Source of the DNA: JAUYIV01 sp035464675
GTDB lineage: Bacteria > Actinomycetota > Acidimicrobiia > Spongiisociales > UBA11373
Direction of reading: 5' to 3'
Length of the DNA stretch: 26,437 nt
Assembly (NCBI GenBank): GCA_035464675.1
Contig: DATHSA010000044.1
Location: 1-26,437, forward strand
Under the pieces are notes generated by a model. It was not told the origin of the DNA. It was given only the letters and a program-made list of their open reading frames with translations, and did no database searches. Below, in pieces: positions 11,629 to 19,230 of this stretch. Position 1 is the first letter of the stretch, and every line of letters begins with the position of its first letter. Made by a program: the position numbers and the translations under genes.

Positions 11629-12627
11629 GTGACATACACCCCGGTAATGCGCCGCAGGAGGCGCCGCCGCAACATCATCGTCTTCACTGCCGTCGCCGTC
11701 ATCAGCGCCGCCGCGTATGGGATCACGCGCGCTCAGGGCGAGGCGGAGATCACCCGGGCCTACCTGGACTCTGCCTACGAGGTCGCCACCGGTCAGGCGT
11801 CCGCAGCCGGATCGTTCACTCAGATGATCACCGACATCGAGCAGTTCACCCGGCCCCGGATGGTTCAGACGCTCGACCTGATCGAGGCACGCTCGGACGA
11901 GCTGGCGACGCTCCTGACGGATGCCGACCCACCGTCCGACATGGAGCGTGCCGACCTGTGGCTTCAGATGGCGATAACCGCGTGGCGCAACGGGCTGTCA
12001 GATGCCAGAGCAGGCCTCCTGTCGCTCGCCTCCGATCCGGTGGACATCGATGGCAGCGGCGCCGCCTCGCTGAGCCGGGGGCTGATCGATCTCCGCCTCG
12101 GCGATCGCGCCTACCAGGGTTTCCTATCCGAGGTCGACGGTGTCGACACGACCCTCCTCGGCGGACCATTCCCCTCGGTCGTGTTCGTGCCCGCATCGTC
12201 GGAGGAGCTGTTCGACCCGACCGCGCTCGCCCGGCGAATGTTCTTGACACCGGATCTGGCCCCGGTGGACGACCTGGCGGTGGCCGATCTCCGGCTCGAG
12301 CCGGCGCCTGTGGGCTCGAGTGGGGGCCTGCCGGTGGTCCCGGTGTCCGCGAGCCAGGCACTCGAGGTGACCATCATCAACCGGGGCAACGAGCCCCGCA
12401 CCGGGATCGTGGTGACCCTCCTGCTGGTGTCCAGCGGCGGCGAGCAGTACGAGGCTTCGTTCGAGATCGAGAGTCTGGGAGCGGGAAATGCCCGCTCGGT
12501 CGCCTTCGAGGAACTCCCGGTGAGTCCCGGGGCCCTCTATCAGGTGACGGTGTCGATCCCTGCGGGCGACGACGAACCCGACAATGATTCCATCACCTAC
12601 CGGTTCGAGATGAACGAGCAGTCCTGA
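11629..12627 (+). CDS. Membrane-anchored protein with a CARDB-like C-terminal domain
   Basis: A 332-residue protein of no recognised family. The N-terminus is very basic (MRRRRRRRN) and followed by one membrane helix (about 15-32). Residues about 36-130 are strongly helical and acidic, with a coiled-coil look. The C-terminal about 100 residues (from about 235) form a beta-rich module with VTIINRGNEPRTGIVVTLLL, resembling CARDB/Ig-like adhesion modules. The GTG at 11629 has GGAG 12 bases upstream; the in-frame ATG at 11647 is an alternative start. Its stop overlaps the DUF4446 start (TGATG), so the two are coupled. It probably acts at the cell envelope. Confidence 0.7.
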   Translation: MTYTPVMRRRRRRRNIIVFTAVAVISAAAYGITRAQGEAEITRAYLDSAYEVATGQASAAGSFTQMITDIEQFTRPRMVQTLDLIEARSDELATLLTDADPPSDMERADLWLQMAITAWRNGLSDARAGLLSLASDPVDIDGSGAASLSRGLIDLRLGDRAYQGFLSEVDGVDTTLLGGPFPSVVFVPASSEELFDPTALARRMFLTPDLAPVDDLAVADLRLEPAPVGSSGGLPVVPVSASQALEVTIINRGNEPRTGIVVTLLLVSSGGEQYEASFEIESLGAGNARSVAFEELPVSPGALYQVTVSIPAGDDEPDNDSITYRFEMNEQS

Positions 12628-13076
12628 TGGAGTTGATCGCCCTGGGCATCGCGGCGACCGCCCTCGTCTTCGCGGTTGCTGCCTACAGGACGGTGTCGCG
12701 CGAGCGCCAGCGCTACGCCGGCCTGCCCCGGGACAGCGCCGACCTGCTCGACTCGATCCGCACCTTCGACGAGGACCTCGCCGCCGTCGAGGCGGTGGTC
12801 GCCAAGATCGTTCCCGCCGTGCGATCCCTGGAGGAGCGAATGCCCGGGGCGCTGCGCTACGCCGCGGTAGTCACGTTCGACGCCCAGGACGAGCGGACCG
12901 GTCTGCTCTCCAAATCGATCGCCCTGATGAATGAACGCAAGGACGGTCTCGTGATCACCCTTCTCCACGGACCGAGACAGACCCTGTTCTTCACCAAGAT
13001 GCTCCGCAACGGAACGGGCATCGAGCCCCTGTCGGTCGAGGAGCAGGCAGCAGTCGATCGGGCGCTTGGGGGGTAG
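12627..13076 (+). CDS. DUF4446 family membrane protein
   Basis: A 149-residue protein matching DUF4446: an N-terminal membrane helix (about 1-20), a helical segment with DLLDSIRTFDEDLAAVEAVV, and a conserved core. The core includes the motif RYAAVVTFDAQDERTGLLSK, then SIALMNERKDGLVITLLHG. The family is widespread in Gram-positive bacteria and its function is unknown; in firmicutes it is often found near parB. It shares one base with the preceding stop codon and so is very probably in the same transcript. Nothing in the sequence suggests an enzyme. Confidence 0.85.
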   Translation: MELIALGIAATALVFAVAAYRTVSRERQRYAGLPRDSADLLDSIRTFDEDLAAVEAVVAKIVPAVRSLEERMPGALRYAAVVTFDAQDERTGLLSKSIALMNERKDGLVITLLHGPRQTLFFTKMLRNGTGIEPLSVEEQAAVDRALGG

Positions 13077-13161
13077 GTCGCGGCCGGGGCGGCGGAGACA
13101 GCGTGCGTGCCTGCTCGCATCTGGCGGACGGGCGACCGGCAACGGGTAGCGCTCCTCCCCC

Positions 13162-13167
13162 TAACCT
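13162..13167 (+). promoter_or_regulatory. -10 box (TAACCT) for serS
   Basis: TAACCT is followed by seven bases and the serS ATG at 13175. There is no Shine-Dalgarno sequence, so serS is probably leaderless. No T-box or attenuator-like structure was seen in the 98-base gap. Confidence 0.5.
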
Positions 13168-13174
13168 CCCTCGC

Positions 13175-14461
13175 ATGCTGGACGTCGCCCTTCTGCGCAA
13201 CGAACCCGACCGTCTCACCGACTCGCTTCGGCGGCGAGGGCTCGATGTGGACATCGACGCACTGATCGCTCTCGACGAAGAACGACGCGCCGCCCGGGCG
13301 AAGGCCGAGGAGATCCGGGCCCAGCAGAACCGCATGGGCAAGGAGATCTCGCAGCTGGCGGGGGATGAGAAGGAGAAGGCCATCGGCGAGGCCACCTTCC
13401 TCGCCGAGAACTACAAGTTCACCCTGGCTCGCGCCGAGGACCTCGACGAGCAGTTCGAGGCGTTGTGGGTGCCACTCCCCAACCTGGTACACGAATCGGT
13501 GCCGATCGGCGCCGACGAGGACGAGAACGTGGAACTCAGCCGCTGGGGCGAACCACCGGAGTTCGATTTCGAGGCTAAGGACCATCTCGACCTGGGGCAG
13601 GCGCTGGGCATCATCGACGTGGAGCGCGCCGCCAAGGTCTCCGGCTCGCGGTTCGGCTATCTGCTCGGCAAGGCTGCGCTCATGGAGTTCGGCCTGGTGC
13701 AGTGGGCAATGGGCCGTCTCGCCGCCGAGGGATTCACGCCGGTGATCCCCCCGGTGCTGGTCCGCGACACCGCGCTGTTCGGCACCGGGTTCTTTCCAGG
13801 GGCGCGCGAGCAGGTCTACGCGGTGGGCTCGAGCGAGCCGGGCCACGAGCAGATCGACAGCGACGACCTCTACCTGGTGGGAACGGCCGAGGTGCCCCTG
13901 GCGGGGATGCACCTCGACGAGATCCTCGAGCCCGACGAACTGCCGATTCGCTATGCGGGGTTTTCGACATGTTTTCGCCGCGAGGCCGGCACCTATGGCA
14001 AGGACACCCGGGGGATCTTCAGGGTGCACCAGTTCGACAAGGTGGAGATGTTCTCGTTCGTCCGCCCGGAAGACTCCTGGGACGAGCACGACCGGCTGCT
14101 GGCCATCGAGGAATCGATGGTGCAGGAATTGGAGATTCCCTACCGGGTCGTCACCGTGGCCACCGGGGACCTGGGCGACTCGGCCGCCAAGAAGTACGAC
14201 ATCGAGGCCTGGTTCCCCGGTCAGGGCGAGTACCGGGAGATCACCTCCTGCTCGAACACCACCGACTACCAGGCCCGACGCCTCGGGATCCGGCATCGAA
14301 CCGACTCGGGCACCGAGACGGTCCATACCCTCAACGGGACGGCGGTGGCGATCGGGCGGACCATCGCCGCCATCCTGGAGAACTTCCAGCAGGAGGACGG
14401 CTCGGTGATCGTCCCCGGGGTGCTTCGTGCCGCGGTGGGCGCCGAACGGCTCGACCCGTGA
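13175..14461 (+). CDS. serS: Seryl-tRNA synthetase
   Basis: A 428-residue class II synthetase that charges tRNA-Ser. Residues 1 to about 105 form the long antiparallel coiled-coil arm that grips the tRNA-Ser variable arm (LDEERRAARAKAEEIRAQQN onward). The catalytic domain has motif 2 at about 263-295 (STCFRREAGTYGKDTRG, then FRVHQFDKVEMF) and motif 3 at 387-405 (NGTAVAIGRTIAAI). The frame is open to 13103. The ATG at 13175 is chosen because the family begins MLDVALLR and a TAACCT box lies just upstream. The stop overlaps the next gene by four bases. All four serine tRNAs lie 4-6 kb downstream. Confidence 0.96.
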   Translation: MLDVALLRNEPDRLTDSLRRRGLDVDIDALIALDEERRAARAKAEEIRAQQNRMGKEISQLAGDEKEKAIGEATFLAENYKFTLARAEDLDEQFEALWVPLPNLVHESVPIGADEDENVELSRWGEPPEFDFEAKDHLDLGQALGIIDVERAAKVSGSRFGYLLGKAALMEFGLVQWAMGRLAAEGFTPVIPPVLVRDTALFGTGFFPGAREQVYAVGSSEPGHEQIDSDDLYLVGTAEVPLAGMHLDEILEPDELPIRYAGFSTCFRREAGTYGKDTRGIFRVHQFDKVEMFSFVRPEDSWDEHDRLLAIEESMVQELEIPYRVVTVATGDLGDSAAKKYDIEAWFPGQGEYREITSCSNTTDYQARRLGIRHRTDSGTETVHTLNGTAVAIGRTIAAILENFQQEDGSVIVPGVLRAAVGAERLDP

Positions 14462-15087
14462 GCAGCCGGGAGGTCTTCTCCCGAATCGCCCGCCGTTACG
14501 ACCGGCTCAACCGCATCCTCTCGCTGGGACGCGACGACGACTGGCGGCGGACCGCCATCGCCCACCTGCCTCCCGGTCGGGTTCTCGACCTCGGCGCCGG
14601 CACCGGGGCGGCCAATCTCGATCTGGGCGATCGCGAGGTCGTGGCCCTCGACCCGGCCCCTGAGATGCTCGACCTCAACCCGGCGCGTCTGCGAGTGGTC
14701 GGGATGGGCGAGGTTCTCCCTTTCGCCGATGAGACCTTCGACGGGGTGTTCTCGGCGTATGTCGTTCGCAATCTCGACTCGGTCGGGGACACGCTCGCGG
14801 AGATCGCCCGGGTGCTGCGGCCGGGGGGCGTGGCGGCGATCGTCGATCTGGGACGGCCGCAATCGCGGGTCGGGAGAACCCTCCACACGGCGGGCACCGC
14901 GGTCGTGTTGCCGATCGCCGGGATGTTGGCCCGGGCGCCTGGGGAGTATTGGTACCTCCACAAGAGCCTGGGCAGCCTGCCCCAACCCGAGGTTCTGTAT
15001 GCCGACGCTCCACTCAGGCTGGAGAAGGTGTGGCGGATGGGACCGATGGGGTTCGTCCACGGCGTGCTGCTGAGGAAGGGTGATTGA
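14458..15087 (+). CDS. menG: UbiE/MenG-type class I methyltransferase
   Basis: A 209-residue SAM-dependent methyltransferase. The N-terminus VFSRIARRYDRLNRILSLGR closely follows the UbiE/COQ5/MenG signature, and motif I is VLDLGAGTGA (42-51). The acidic end of strand 2 is VVALDPAPEM, followed later by ARVLRPGGVAAIVDLG. MenG methylates demethylmenaquinone in the last step of menaquinone synthesis. The protein is slightly shorter than typical MenG (about 230). The GTG at 14458 overlaps the serS stop (GTGA), so it is cotranslated with serS. No other menaquinone gene is in the window, so a related quinone or other methyltransferase remains possible. Confidence 0.72.
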   Translation: MSSREVFSRIARRYDRLNRILSLGRDDDWRRTAIAHLPPGRVLDLGAGTGAANLDLGDREVVALDPAPEMLDLNPARLRVVGMGEVLPFADETFDGVFSAYVVRNLDSVGDTLAEIARVLRPGGVAAIVDLGRPQSRVGRTLHTAGTAVVLPIAGMLARAPGEYWYLHKSLGSLPQPEVLYADAPLRLEKVWRMGPMGFVHGVLLRKGD

Positions 15088-15162
15088 GGGGGCGGACGCG
15101 GCAGCGCCCTCTCGAGTGTCGGGTTGGTTGCCCCTGCCGTAGATCAGTCCTCCTGGTCGGGG

Positions 15163-15168
15163 TACCCT
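15163..15168 (+). promoter_or_regulatory. -10 box (TACCCT) for the SRP RNA
   Basis: TACCCT lies six bases before the predicted first paired base of the SRP RNA (15175), giving an independent check on the spacing seen at the leaderless genes. No good -35 was seen. Confidence 0.5.
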
Positions 15169-15174
15169 CGCGGT

Positions 15175-15447
15175 GATCGTGCTAGGCGGGGCGCTAGGGG
15201 TGTCCTGTACCCGAAACCCTCTTCATGCGGGGCCGAGTCCCCCGCCCGAGGGTGGCCGATGGTCGGGCCAGCGCCGGACACGTGGCGATGAAGGCCGGGT
15301 CCTACGCGGCGGGAAATCGTGAACCGGGTCAGATCCGGAAGGAAGCAGCCCTAAGCGAGTACCCGGGTGCCGTAGGGTCGCCTGGCTGGAGCCGGCGGTC
15401 CGGGACGCGCCGGTTGTCGGCGCTCGACGGCGGGGTGCACGATCGTC
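15175..15447 (+). ncRNA. ffs: Signal recognition particle RNA, large form
   Basis: About 273 bases. The 5' end (GATCGTGC, 15175-15182) pairs with GCACGATC (15437-15444). The 5' part GTGCTAGGCGGGG followed by TGTCCTGTACCCG resembles the Alu-type domain of Bacillus-like SRP RNAs. The universally conserved domain IV, bound by Ffh, is at 15328-15351 (GGTCAGATCC and GGAAGGAAGCAGCC). The RNA scaffolds Ffh-dependent targeting of membrane and secreted proteins. The exact ends are inferred from pairing and the -10 box. The hydrolase gene begins 30 bases later. Confidence 0.9.
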
Positions 15448-15477
15448 AAGGCCGGGTGACGCGACCATCATGGGGGT

Positions 15478-16251
15478 GTGTCCGAGGGCTTGACAGAGCG
15501 AACCCGCGAGCGGCGCGGGCCGGCAGTGGTCGTCGACGCCACCTATGGCGCGCCGGACGGGGAGGTGGAGAGCTACGTGGTCGAACCGGCGGACCCGGGC
15601 GGGGCCGGCGTCCTCTTCCTCCATTGGTTCGACTCGGAGGCCCCTGACGGCAATCGCACCCAGTTCGTCGAGGAGGCGGTGGCCCTGGCGAAACAGGGAG
15701 TCGTGTCGCTGCTGCCCCAGGGCACCTTCCCCTGGAACGGCGATCCCAAGGACTCGCCTTCGGACGTGGCACGGATCGAGGCGCATCTCGCCCGTATCAG
15801 AGCGGGCATCGATGTGCTCGTCTCGCGGGGGGCCGATCGGATCGGCGTCGTGGCCCACGACTTCGGCGCGATGTATGCCGCGCTCGTCGCCGCGCGGGAT
15901 CGCCGACCCGTGGCGTACGTCCTGATCGCCGGGACGCCGCGGTGGGGCGACTGGTTCCTGCCGTTCTGGGAGATCGACGAGGATCGCCACGACTACCTGC
16001 GCGCTCTGGCCGCGGTGGATCCCATCATCCACATCCGCGAGGCGGCGCCGGCCGAGCTCCTGTTCCAATTCGGATCCGACGACTTCTACATCGCAGAGAT
16101 GACCGCCCGTGAGTTCGCCGCGTCCGCATCCGAGCCGAAGTCGATCGAGTTCTACGAGGCCGATCACGCGATGCGGAGTTCCCAGGCCGTTGCCGACCGA
16201 GCGGCGTTTCTCCGTCGAACACTGCGTCTGGGGCCGGATTCCGCTCGCTAG
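15478..16251 (+). CDS. Alpha/beta hydrolase, dienelactone-hydrolase-like, Asp at nucleophile position
   Basis: A 257-residue alpha/beta-hydrolase-fold protein. The oxyanion-side strand is GAGVLFLHWFDSE. The nucleophile elbow reads VVAHDFGAMYAA, placing Asp128 where Ser or Cys is usual. Candidate acid residues are Asp201/Asp202 in FQFGSDDFY, and the catalytic His is probably His230 in YEADHAMR. Asp nucleophiles occur in haloalkane and fluoroacetate dehalogenases and epoxide hydrolases, whereas dienelactone hydrolases use Cys. The substrate cannot be assigned. The start is GTG at 15478 with a G-rich stretch before it. The stop TAG at 16249 is itself part of the next gene's TAGGGT box. Confidence 0.75.
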   Translation: MSEGLTERTRERRGPAVVVDATYGAPDGEVESYVVEPADPGGAGVLFLHWFDSEAPDGNRTQFVEEAVALAKQGVVSLLPQGTFPWNGDPKDSPSDVARIEAHLARIRAGIDVLVSRGADRIGVVAHDFGAMYAALVAARDRRPVAYVLIAGTPRWGDWFLPFWEIDEDRHDYLRALAAVDPIIHIREAAPAELLFQFGSDDFYIAEMTAREFAASASEPKSIEFYEADHAMRSSQAVADRAAFLRRTLRLGPDSAR

Positions 16252-16254
16252 GGT
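16249..16254 (+). promoter_or_regulatory. -10 box (TAGGGT) for the SGNH lipoprotein gene
   Basis: TAGGGT is followed by seven bases and the ATG at 16262 (leaderless pattern). It overlaps the stop codon of the hydrolase gene. Confidence 0.4.
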
Positions 16255-16261
16255 CGTCCGG

Positions 16262-17107
16262 ATGACCCGCTGCCGGTCGAGTCTTGTCGGGAGTCTCAGC
16301 CTTGCTGCTGTTCTGGGTATCGGTGCCTGCTCGGACCCCGCCCTCGACGCCGAACCCGTGTCGACCACCGCCTCGACCGCACCAGCATCGACGACGTCGG
16401 GCTCGACGACATCGAAGGCTCCCGAGCAGCTGGTGATCGATCTGGTGACGCTGGGAGACAGCTTCGTTGCGTGGGCAGAATGGCCGGAGATGCTCGCCGC
16501 CGATCTCGCTGCGGCGCGCGATGTTGAGATCGTCCTCGACGACTCGTTGGCAGCGCCGGCTGTCCGCGCCCGATATGAACCGGACTTCCTAAGGAACGAT
16601 CCCGCTGCCATCGATCTGGTCGCCAACGCGGAGGTCTTGATCCTCGAGCCACGGCCCTTCATGGCACCGCCGGCGATGTCGGCGTTCATGTCCGAGACAT
16701 GCGGTGGCCCGACGAACTCGGATTGCCTTGCCGCAGCGGTTGTCGAGATGCGGGCGTATGTGGACGACTACCTGGGCCTGGTGGTCGACATCGCCCCTGG
16801 AGACAGCGAGGTGGTCGTCGTCCTCGTCGGTTCGTGGCCGATCGATGGGGCGTACCCGGATCTCCGCGCCACGGATCCCGAGAAGCATGAGGTGTTGGCC
16901 ACATTCATGCTCGATCTGATGCGACAGACTGCCGAATCGGCCATCGAGCACGGCATCGCAGTGGTGGATGTGGGAGCCATCTTCAACGGTCCGGAGTATC
17001 TGGACATGGCACTGCCGGAGCTTCTCGGCGGGGACCGCATTCACCTCTCCGAAGCAGGCTCGCGCGTGGTGGCCGACGCGGTCGCCGCCTCGTTGGCGGC
17101 TGCGTGA
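16262..17107 (+). CDS. SGNH/GDSL-type lipoprotein hydrolase
   Basis: A 281-residue predicted lipoprotein. A signal peptide with lipobox-like GIGAC places the lipidated Cys at residue 23. A Ser/Thr-rich stalk follows (about 32-52). The hydrolase-like part begins with LVTLGDSFVAWA (GDS block, catalytic Ser) and ends with DRIHLSEAGSRVVADAV, the D-x-x-H block that supplies Asp and His. This fold covers lipases, esterases and acyl-transfer enzymes acting on sugars or envelope lipids. It would act outside the membrane. The start at 16262 gives the signal peptide and follows a TAGGGT box. The upstream open frame to 16109 overlaps the hydrolase gene and is not used. Confidence 0.75.
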   Translation: MTRCRSSLVGSLSLAAVLGIGACSDPALDAEPVSTTASTAPASTTSGSTTSKAPEQLVIDLVTLGDSFVAWAEWPEMLAADLAAARDVEIVLDDSLAAPAVRARYEPDFLRNDPAAIDLVANAEVLILEPRPFMAPPAMSAFMSETCGGPTNSDCLAAAVVEMRAYVDDYLGLVVDIAPGDSEVVVVLVGSWPIDGAYPDLRATDPEKHEVLATFMLDLMRQTAESAIEHGIAVVDVGAIFNGPEYLDMALPELLGGDRIHLSEAGSRVVADAVAASLAAA

Positions 17108-17249
17108 ACCCGGGAGCGTCGATGGCAGAATCCCCCGCGTGATCACACGATCCGCGGAACTCGAGTGGGGTGGAGGGTGAGGCTGCGAGTCTCAGGCCGG
17201 CACCACCTCGCGTCGCGACACCGTCCGGCTGAGACCGGCCATCGCTGTG

Positions 17250-17255
17250 TACGCT
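17250..17255 (+). promoter_or_regulatory. -10 box (TACGCT) for the LamG gene
   Basis: TACGCT lies 28 bases before the ATG at 17284, giving a leader of about 22 bases that includes a GGAGG ribosome binding site. The rest of the 17108-17249 gap shows no clear feature. Confidence 0.4.
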
Positions 17256-17283
17256 CTTGGCACTCGATCCGCTGGAGGCCCGG

Positions 17284-18285
17284 ATGGACCCCGGAACTGG
17301 CACTGCTGGCGTTCCCGATGAGGGTGGTACCGACCCCCGGACCCGTCTTCTGATCATCCTGGGTTCGATCATCGGTGCCCTCCTTCTCGTGCTCATCATC
17401 ATCTGGCTCACCGGCGGCGACGGCGATCCGGTCGCGGCGACATCCACCACCACGACGACGACACCCGGCGCAAGCACAACGGCGCCGGAGACCACAACGA
17501 CCGCAGTCAGCACGACTGCTGCACCCACGACGACGGAGGCGCCCACCACCACGGAGGCGCCTACGACGACGGCTGCGCCCACCACGACGACCCTCCCTCC
17601 TGGCCCCCCGGACTACGCGCTCGAATTCGATGGGATCAACGACTACGTGGCCGTCGTCGACTCGGGTGACTTCGACTTCGGCACCGGGTTCCTCGTGGAA
17701 GCCTGGGTGAAGCCGATCTCCCTCACGACCGACGGCGACTACGCGGCGATCCTGCAGGGGGCCCACAGCGAGCCGCCGTTCTCCGGCTCCGGCTGGACCC
17801 TGAGCCTGAGGAACATCGACCACACCGAGTGGGGCATGAGCGTGTGCACGCCCGGCTGCGCCGCCATCCGGTCGGGGACCGGTGGCCTCGTCGTCGGCGA
17901 GTGGCAGCACATCGCAGCCATGTACGACGGGACGACCATTCAGATCTACCGGAACGGCCAGTTCCTCGACAGCACGCCACATGGCGGCGATGTCTCCGAC
18001 ATCTCTGTCCTGCTCATCGGGATCTGGATCGACTCTTTCCACGGCCTGATCGACGAGGTCAGGGTGTGGAACACCCCGAGGAGTCCGGCGCAGATCCTCA
18101 GCGACTACAACCGGGTTCTCGACGGAGACGAGCCCAGCCTCGTCGGCTACTGGCGGTTCAACGAAGGGTCGGGCCAGGTGGTCGCCGACGACAGCACCCG
18201 CAGCAATGATGGCCGACTCGGGTTCCTGCTGGGCGGTGATCGCAGCGACCCGGTGTGGGTCGACTCCGACGTGCCGGTCGGTTGA
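17284..18285 (+). CDS. LamG-domain surface protein with a Thr-rich stalk
   Basis: A 333-residue protein. A short N-terminal cytoplasmic part is followed by one membrane helix (about 21-43), a Thr/Pro/Ala stalk (about 50-106, repeated TTTEAP and TTTAAP units), then a concanavalin-like LamG domain (about 109-300). Signature strands are YALEFDGINDYVAVVDSGDF, FLVEAWVKP, GEWQHIAAMYDG, IYRNGQ, GLIDEVRVWNTPRS and the closing LVGYWRFNEGSG. LamG modules bind sugars or proteins, so this is probably a wall- or matrix-facing receptor or adhesin. The ATG at 17284 follows GGAGG by six bases. The antisense frame here is only a shadow of the repetitive coding. Confidence 0.85.
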   Translation: MDPGTGTAGVPDEGGTDPRTRLLIILGSIIGALLLVLIIIWLTGGDGDPVAATSTTTTTTPGASTTAPETTTTAVSTTAAPTTTEAPTTTEAPTTTAAPTTTTLPPGPPDYALEFDGINDYVAVVDSGDFDFGTGFLVEAWVKPISLTTDGDYAAILQGAHSEPPFSGSGWTLSLRNIDHTEWGMSVCTPGCAAIRSGTGGLVVGEWQHIAAMYDGTTIQIYRNGQFLDSTPHGGDVSDISVLLIGIWIDSFHGLIDEVRVWNTPRSPAQILSDYNRVLDGDEPSLVGYWRFNEGSGQVVADDSTRSNDGRLGFLLGGDRSDPVWVDSDVPVG

Positions 18286-18342
18286 CGGCTGTGGCGATCG
18301 TCCCATCGGAGGAGCGCGTTTGGGGAGTCGCCTCAGGCTGAG

Positions 18343-18813
18343 ATGATGTCGGCGGTCACCGATCCAAAGGGTGAGGTCTGGGAGGTGGTGATCAGGGGAC
18401 TTCCTGGCGCGTCGTATCGCGGTTGGCGGTTCTGGCCACGTCGCTCCGGCAGACCAGGCCCAACGCAGCTCGACGATCTGGAGTCGGGCGACGATCCGAT
18501 CGTCGACCTCTTCTGGGTTCCGGTCGTAACGGTTGTCCTGATCGTGATCCCAGGGATTGTCCTGCCCTTCCTGTGGTTCGTGGTGGAGGTCCTGCTTTCG
18601 CTGGTGCTCGCCGGGATCGTGATCGCGTGGCGCTGGGTCCGGCGTCGAGGCTGGGAGATCACCGCTCGAGGTGGCAGCGGACTGCGCGTCTACCAGGCCG
18701 ACACCTGGATGGGGGCACGGAGCGCAAGACGCGAACTCATTGAGTCGATACGGCTCACCGGCTCACCGACGACCATGACCGGCCGACTCAAACCCAAAGA
18801 CGTTCCCCCTTAG
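18343..18813 (+). CDS. Unknown two-helix membrane protein
   Basis: A 156-residue protein not assigned to a family. The soluble N-terminus (about 1-53) is followed by two adjoining hydrophobic helices (about 56-97, VVTVVLIVIPGIVLPFLWFV onward). A basic WRWVRRRGWEI stretch and a C-terminal cytoplasmic-looking part end the protein. The N- and C-terminal parts look like halves of one small beta-rich domain interrupted by the membrane hairpin. The start may be ATG 18343 or the adjacent ATG 18346; no strong ribosome binding site is present. It lies 57 bases after the LamG gene on the same strand and may be cotranscribed. Confidence 0.6.
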   Translation: MMSAVTDPKGEVWEVVIRGLPGASYRGWRFWPRRSGRPGPTQLDDLESGDDPIVDLFWVPVVTVVLIVIPGIVLPFLWFVVEVLLSLVLAGIVIAWRWVRRRGWEITARGGSGLRVYQADTWMGARSARRELIESIRLTGSPTTMTGRLKPKDVPP

Positions 18814-18856
18814 GCGACTGCCCATGCTGTATCGCGGACGGTTCACTCGAATTCGG

Positions 18857-18946
18857 CGGAGAGGGAGGGATTTGAACCCTCGAAGGGGCTTAACACCCCT
18901 TACTCGCTTAGCAGGCGAGCGCCTTCGACCACTCGGCCACCTCTCC
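18857..18946 (-). tRNA. tRNA-Ser(GCT)
   Basis: Minus-strand, 90 bases, type II. The acceptor GGAGAGG pairs with the 3' CCTCTCC, with discriminator G. The anticodon loop CTGCTAA gives GCT, which reads AGC/AGT. It has a long variable arm (GGGGTGTTAAGCCCC) and T loop TTCAAAT. CCA is not encoded. It is first of the four clustered serine tRNAs in window coordinates. Confidence 0.95.
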
Positions 18947-18997
18947 ATTTCCGGCCGCGTGGACCGGTCGGCGCATTCTTACACCGAAGCCACGCGC

Positions 18998-19012
18998 GCA
19001 CCGACTCGGTGC
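18998..19012 (-). terminator. Perfect hairpin 3 bases after tRNA-Ser(TGA)
   Basis: On the minus strand GCACCGA-G-TCGGTGC is a seven-pair palindrome placed just after the discriminator region of tRNA-Ser(TGA). It may be a 3' trailer or terminator hairpin, but there is no T-run. Confidence 0.4.
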
Positions 19013-19014
19013 TG

Positions 19015-19101
19015 CGGAGGGGGTGGGATTCGAACCCACGGAACCCCGGAGGGCTCAGCAGTTTTCAAGACTGCCGCCTTCGTCCGCTCGGCCACCCCTC
19101 C
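19015..19101 (-). tRNA. tRNA-Ser(TGA)
   Basis: Minus-strand, 87 bases. The acceptor GGAGGGG pairs with CCCCTCC, with discriminator G. The anticodon loop CTTGAAA gives TGA. It has a long variable arm and T arm GTGGG-TTCGAAT-CCCAC. It shares almost all of its body and its upstream flank with tRNA-Ser(CGA), showing tandem duplication. Confidence 0.95.
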
Positions 19102-19151
19102 ATGCTGTTTGCCAGGCCCGCAATGTGGGGTCCCAACCCCACGGCGGCCGT
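19101..19151 (-). repeat. Duplicated upstream flank of the Ser tRNAs, copy 1
   Basis: The plus-strand segment starts CATGCTGTTTGCC and ends CCCAACCCCACGGCGGCCGT. Both blocks are repeated before tRNA-Ser(CGA) at 19318-19392. It would hold the minus-strand tRNA promoter, although no clear TANNNT was seen. Confidence 0.7.
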
Positions 19152-19174
19152 GGAGAGCACACATGGCATATCGC

Positions 19175-19222
19175 AGAAGGCAGAGTCGGCATCGCCGTCT
19201 GCCTGCTGCCCTCTGCCTTCTC
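19175..19222 (-). terminator. Inverted repeat downstream of tRNA-Ser(CGA)
   Basis: Eleven-base perfect arms AGAAGGCAGAG (19175-19185) and CTCTGCCTTCT (19212-19222) with a 26-base loop. On the minus strand the hairpin begins nine bases after the tRNA 3' end. It is a possible terminator or processing signal without a T-run. Confidence 0.45.
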
Positions 19223-19230
19223 TTCTGAGC

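Noticed and set aside
12857..14326. A 489-codon minus-strand frame opposite serS
   Set aside because: Antisense of an unmistakable seryl-tRNA synthetase.
15223..16689. A 488-codon minus-strand frame across SRP RNA, hydrolase and lipoprotein
   Set aside because: It overlaps three well supported plus-strand features and shows no domain.
17440..17595. Short repeats in the Thr-rich stalk as a possible CRISPR or satellite array
   Set aside because: The period follows codons of TTTEAP/TTTAAP units within a coding frame; there are no spacers.
17143..18306. A 387-codon minus-strand frame opposite the LamG gene
   Set aside because: Antisense shadow; Arg-rich low-complexity segments come from the Thr-stalk repeats, and the plus strand has a real domain.
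18998..19012. The hairpin GCACCGAGTCGGTGC resembles the last stem-loop of the Streptococcus Cas9 tracrRNA
   Set aside because: Only this 15-base palindrome matches; no other tracrRNA parts, no repeats and no cas gene are present. It is better read as a tRNA 3' hairpin.
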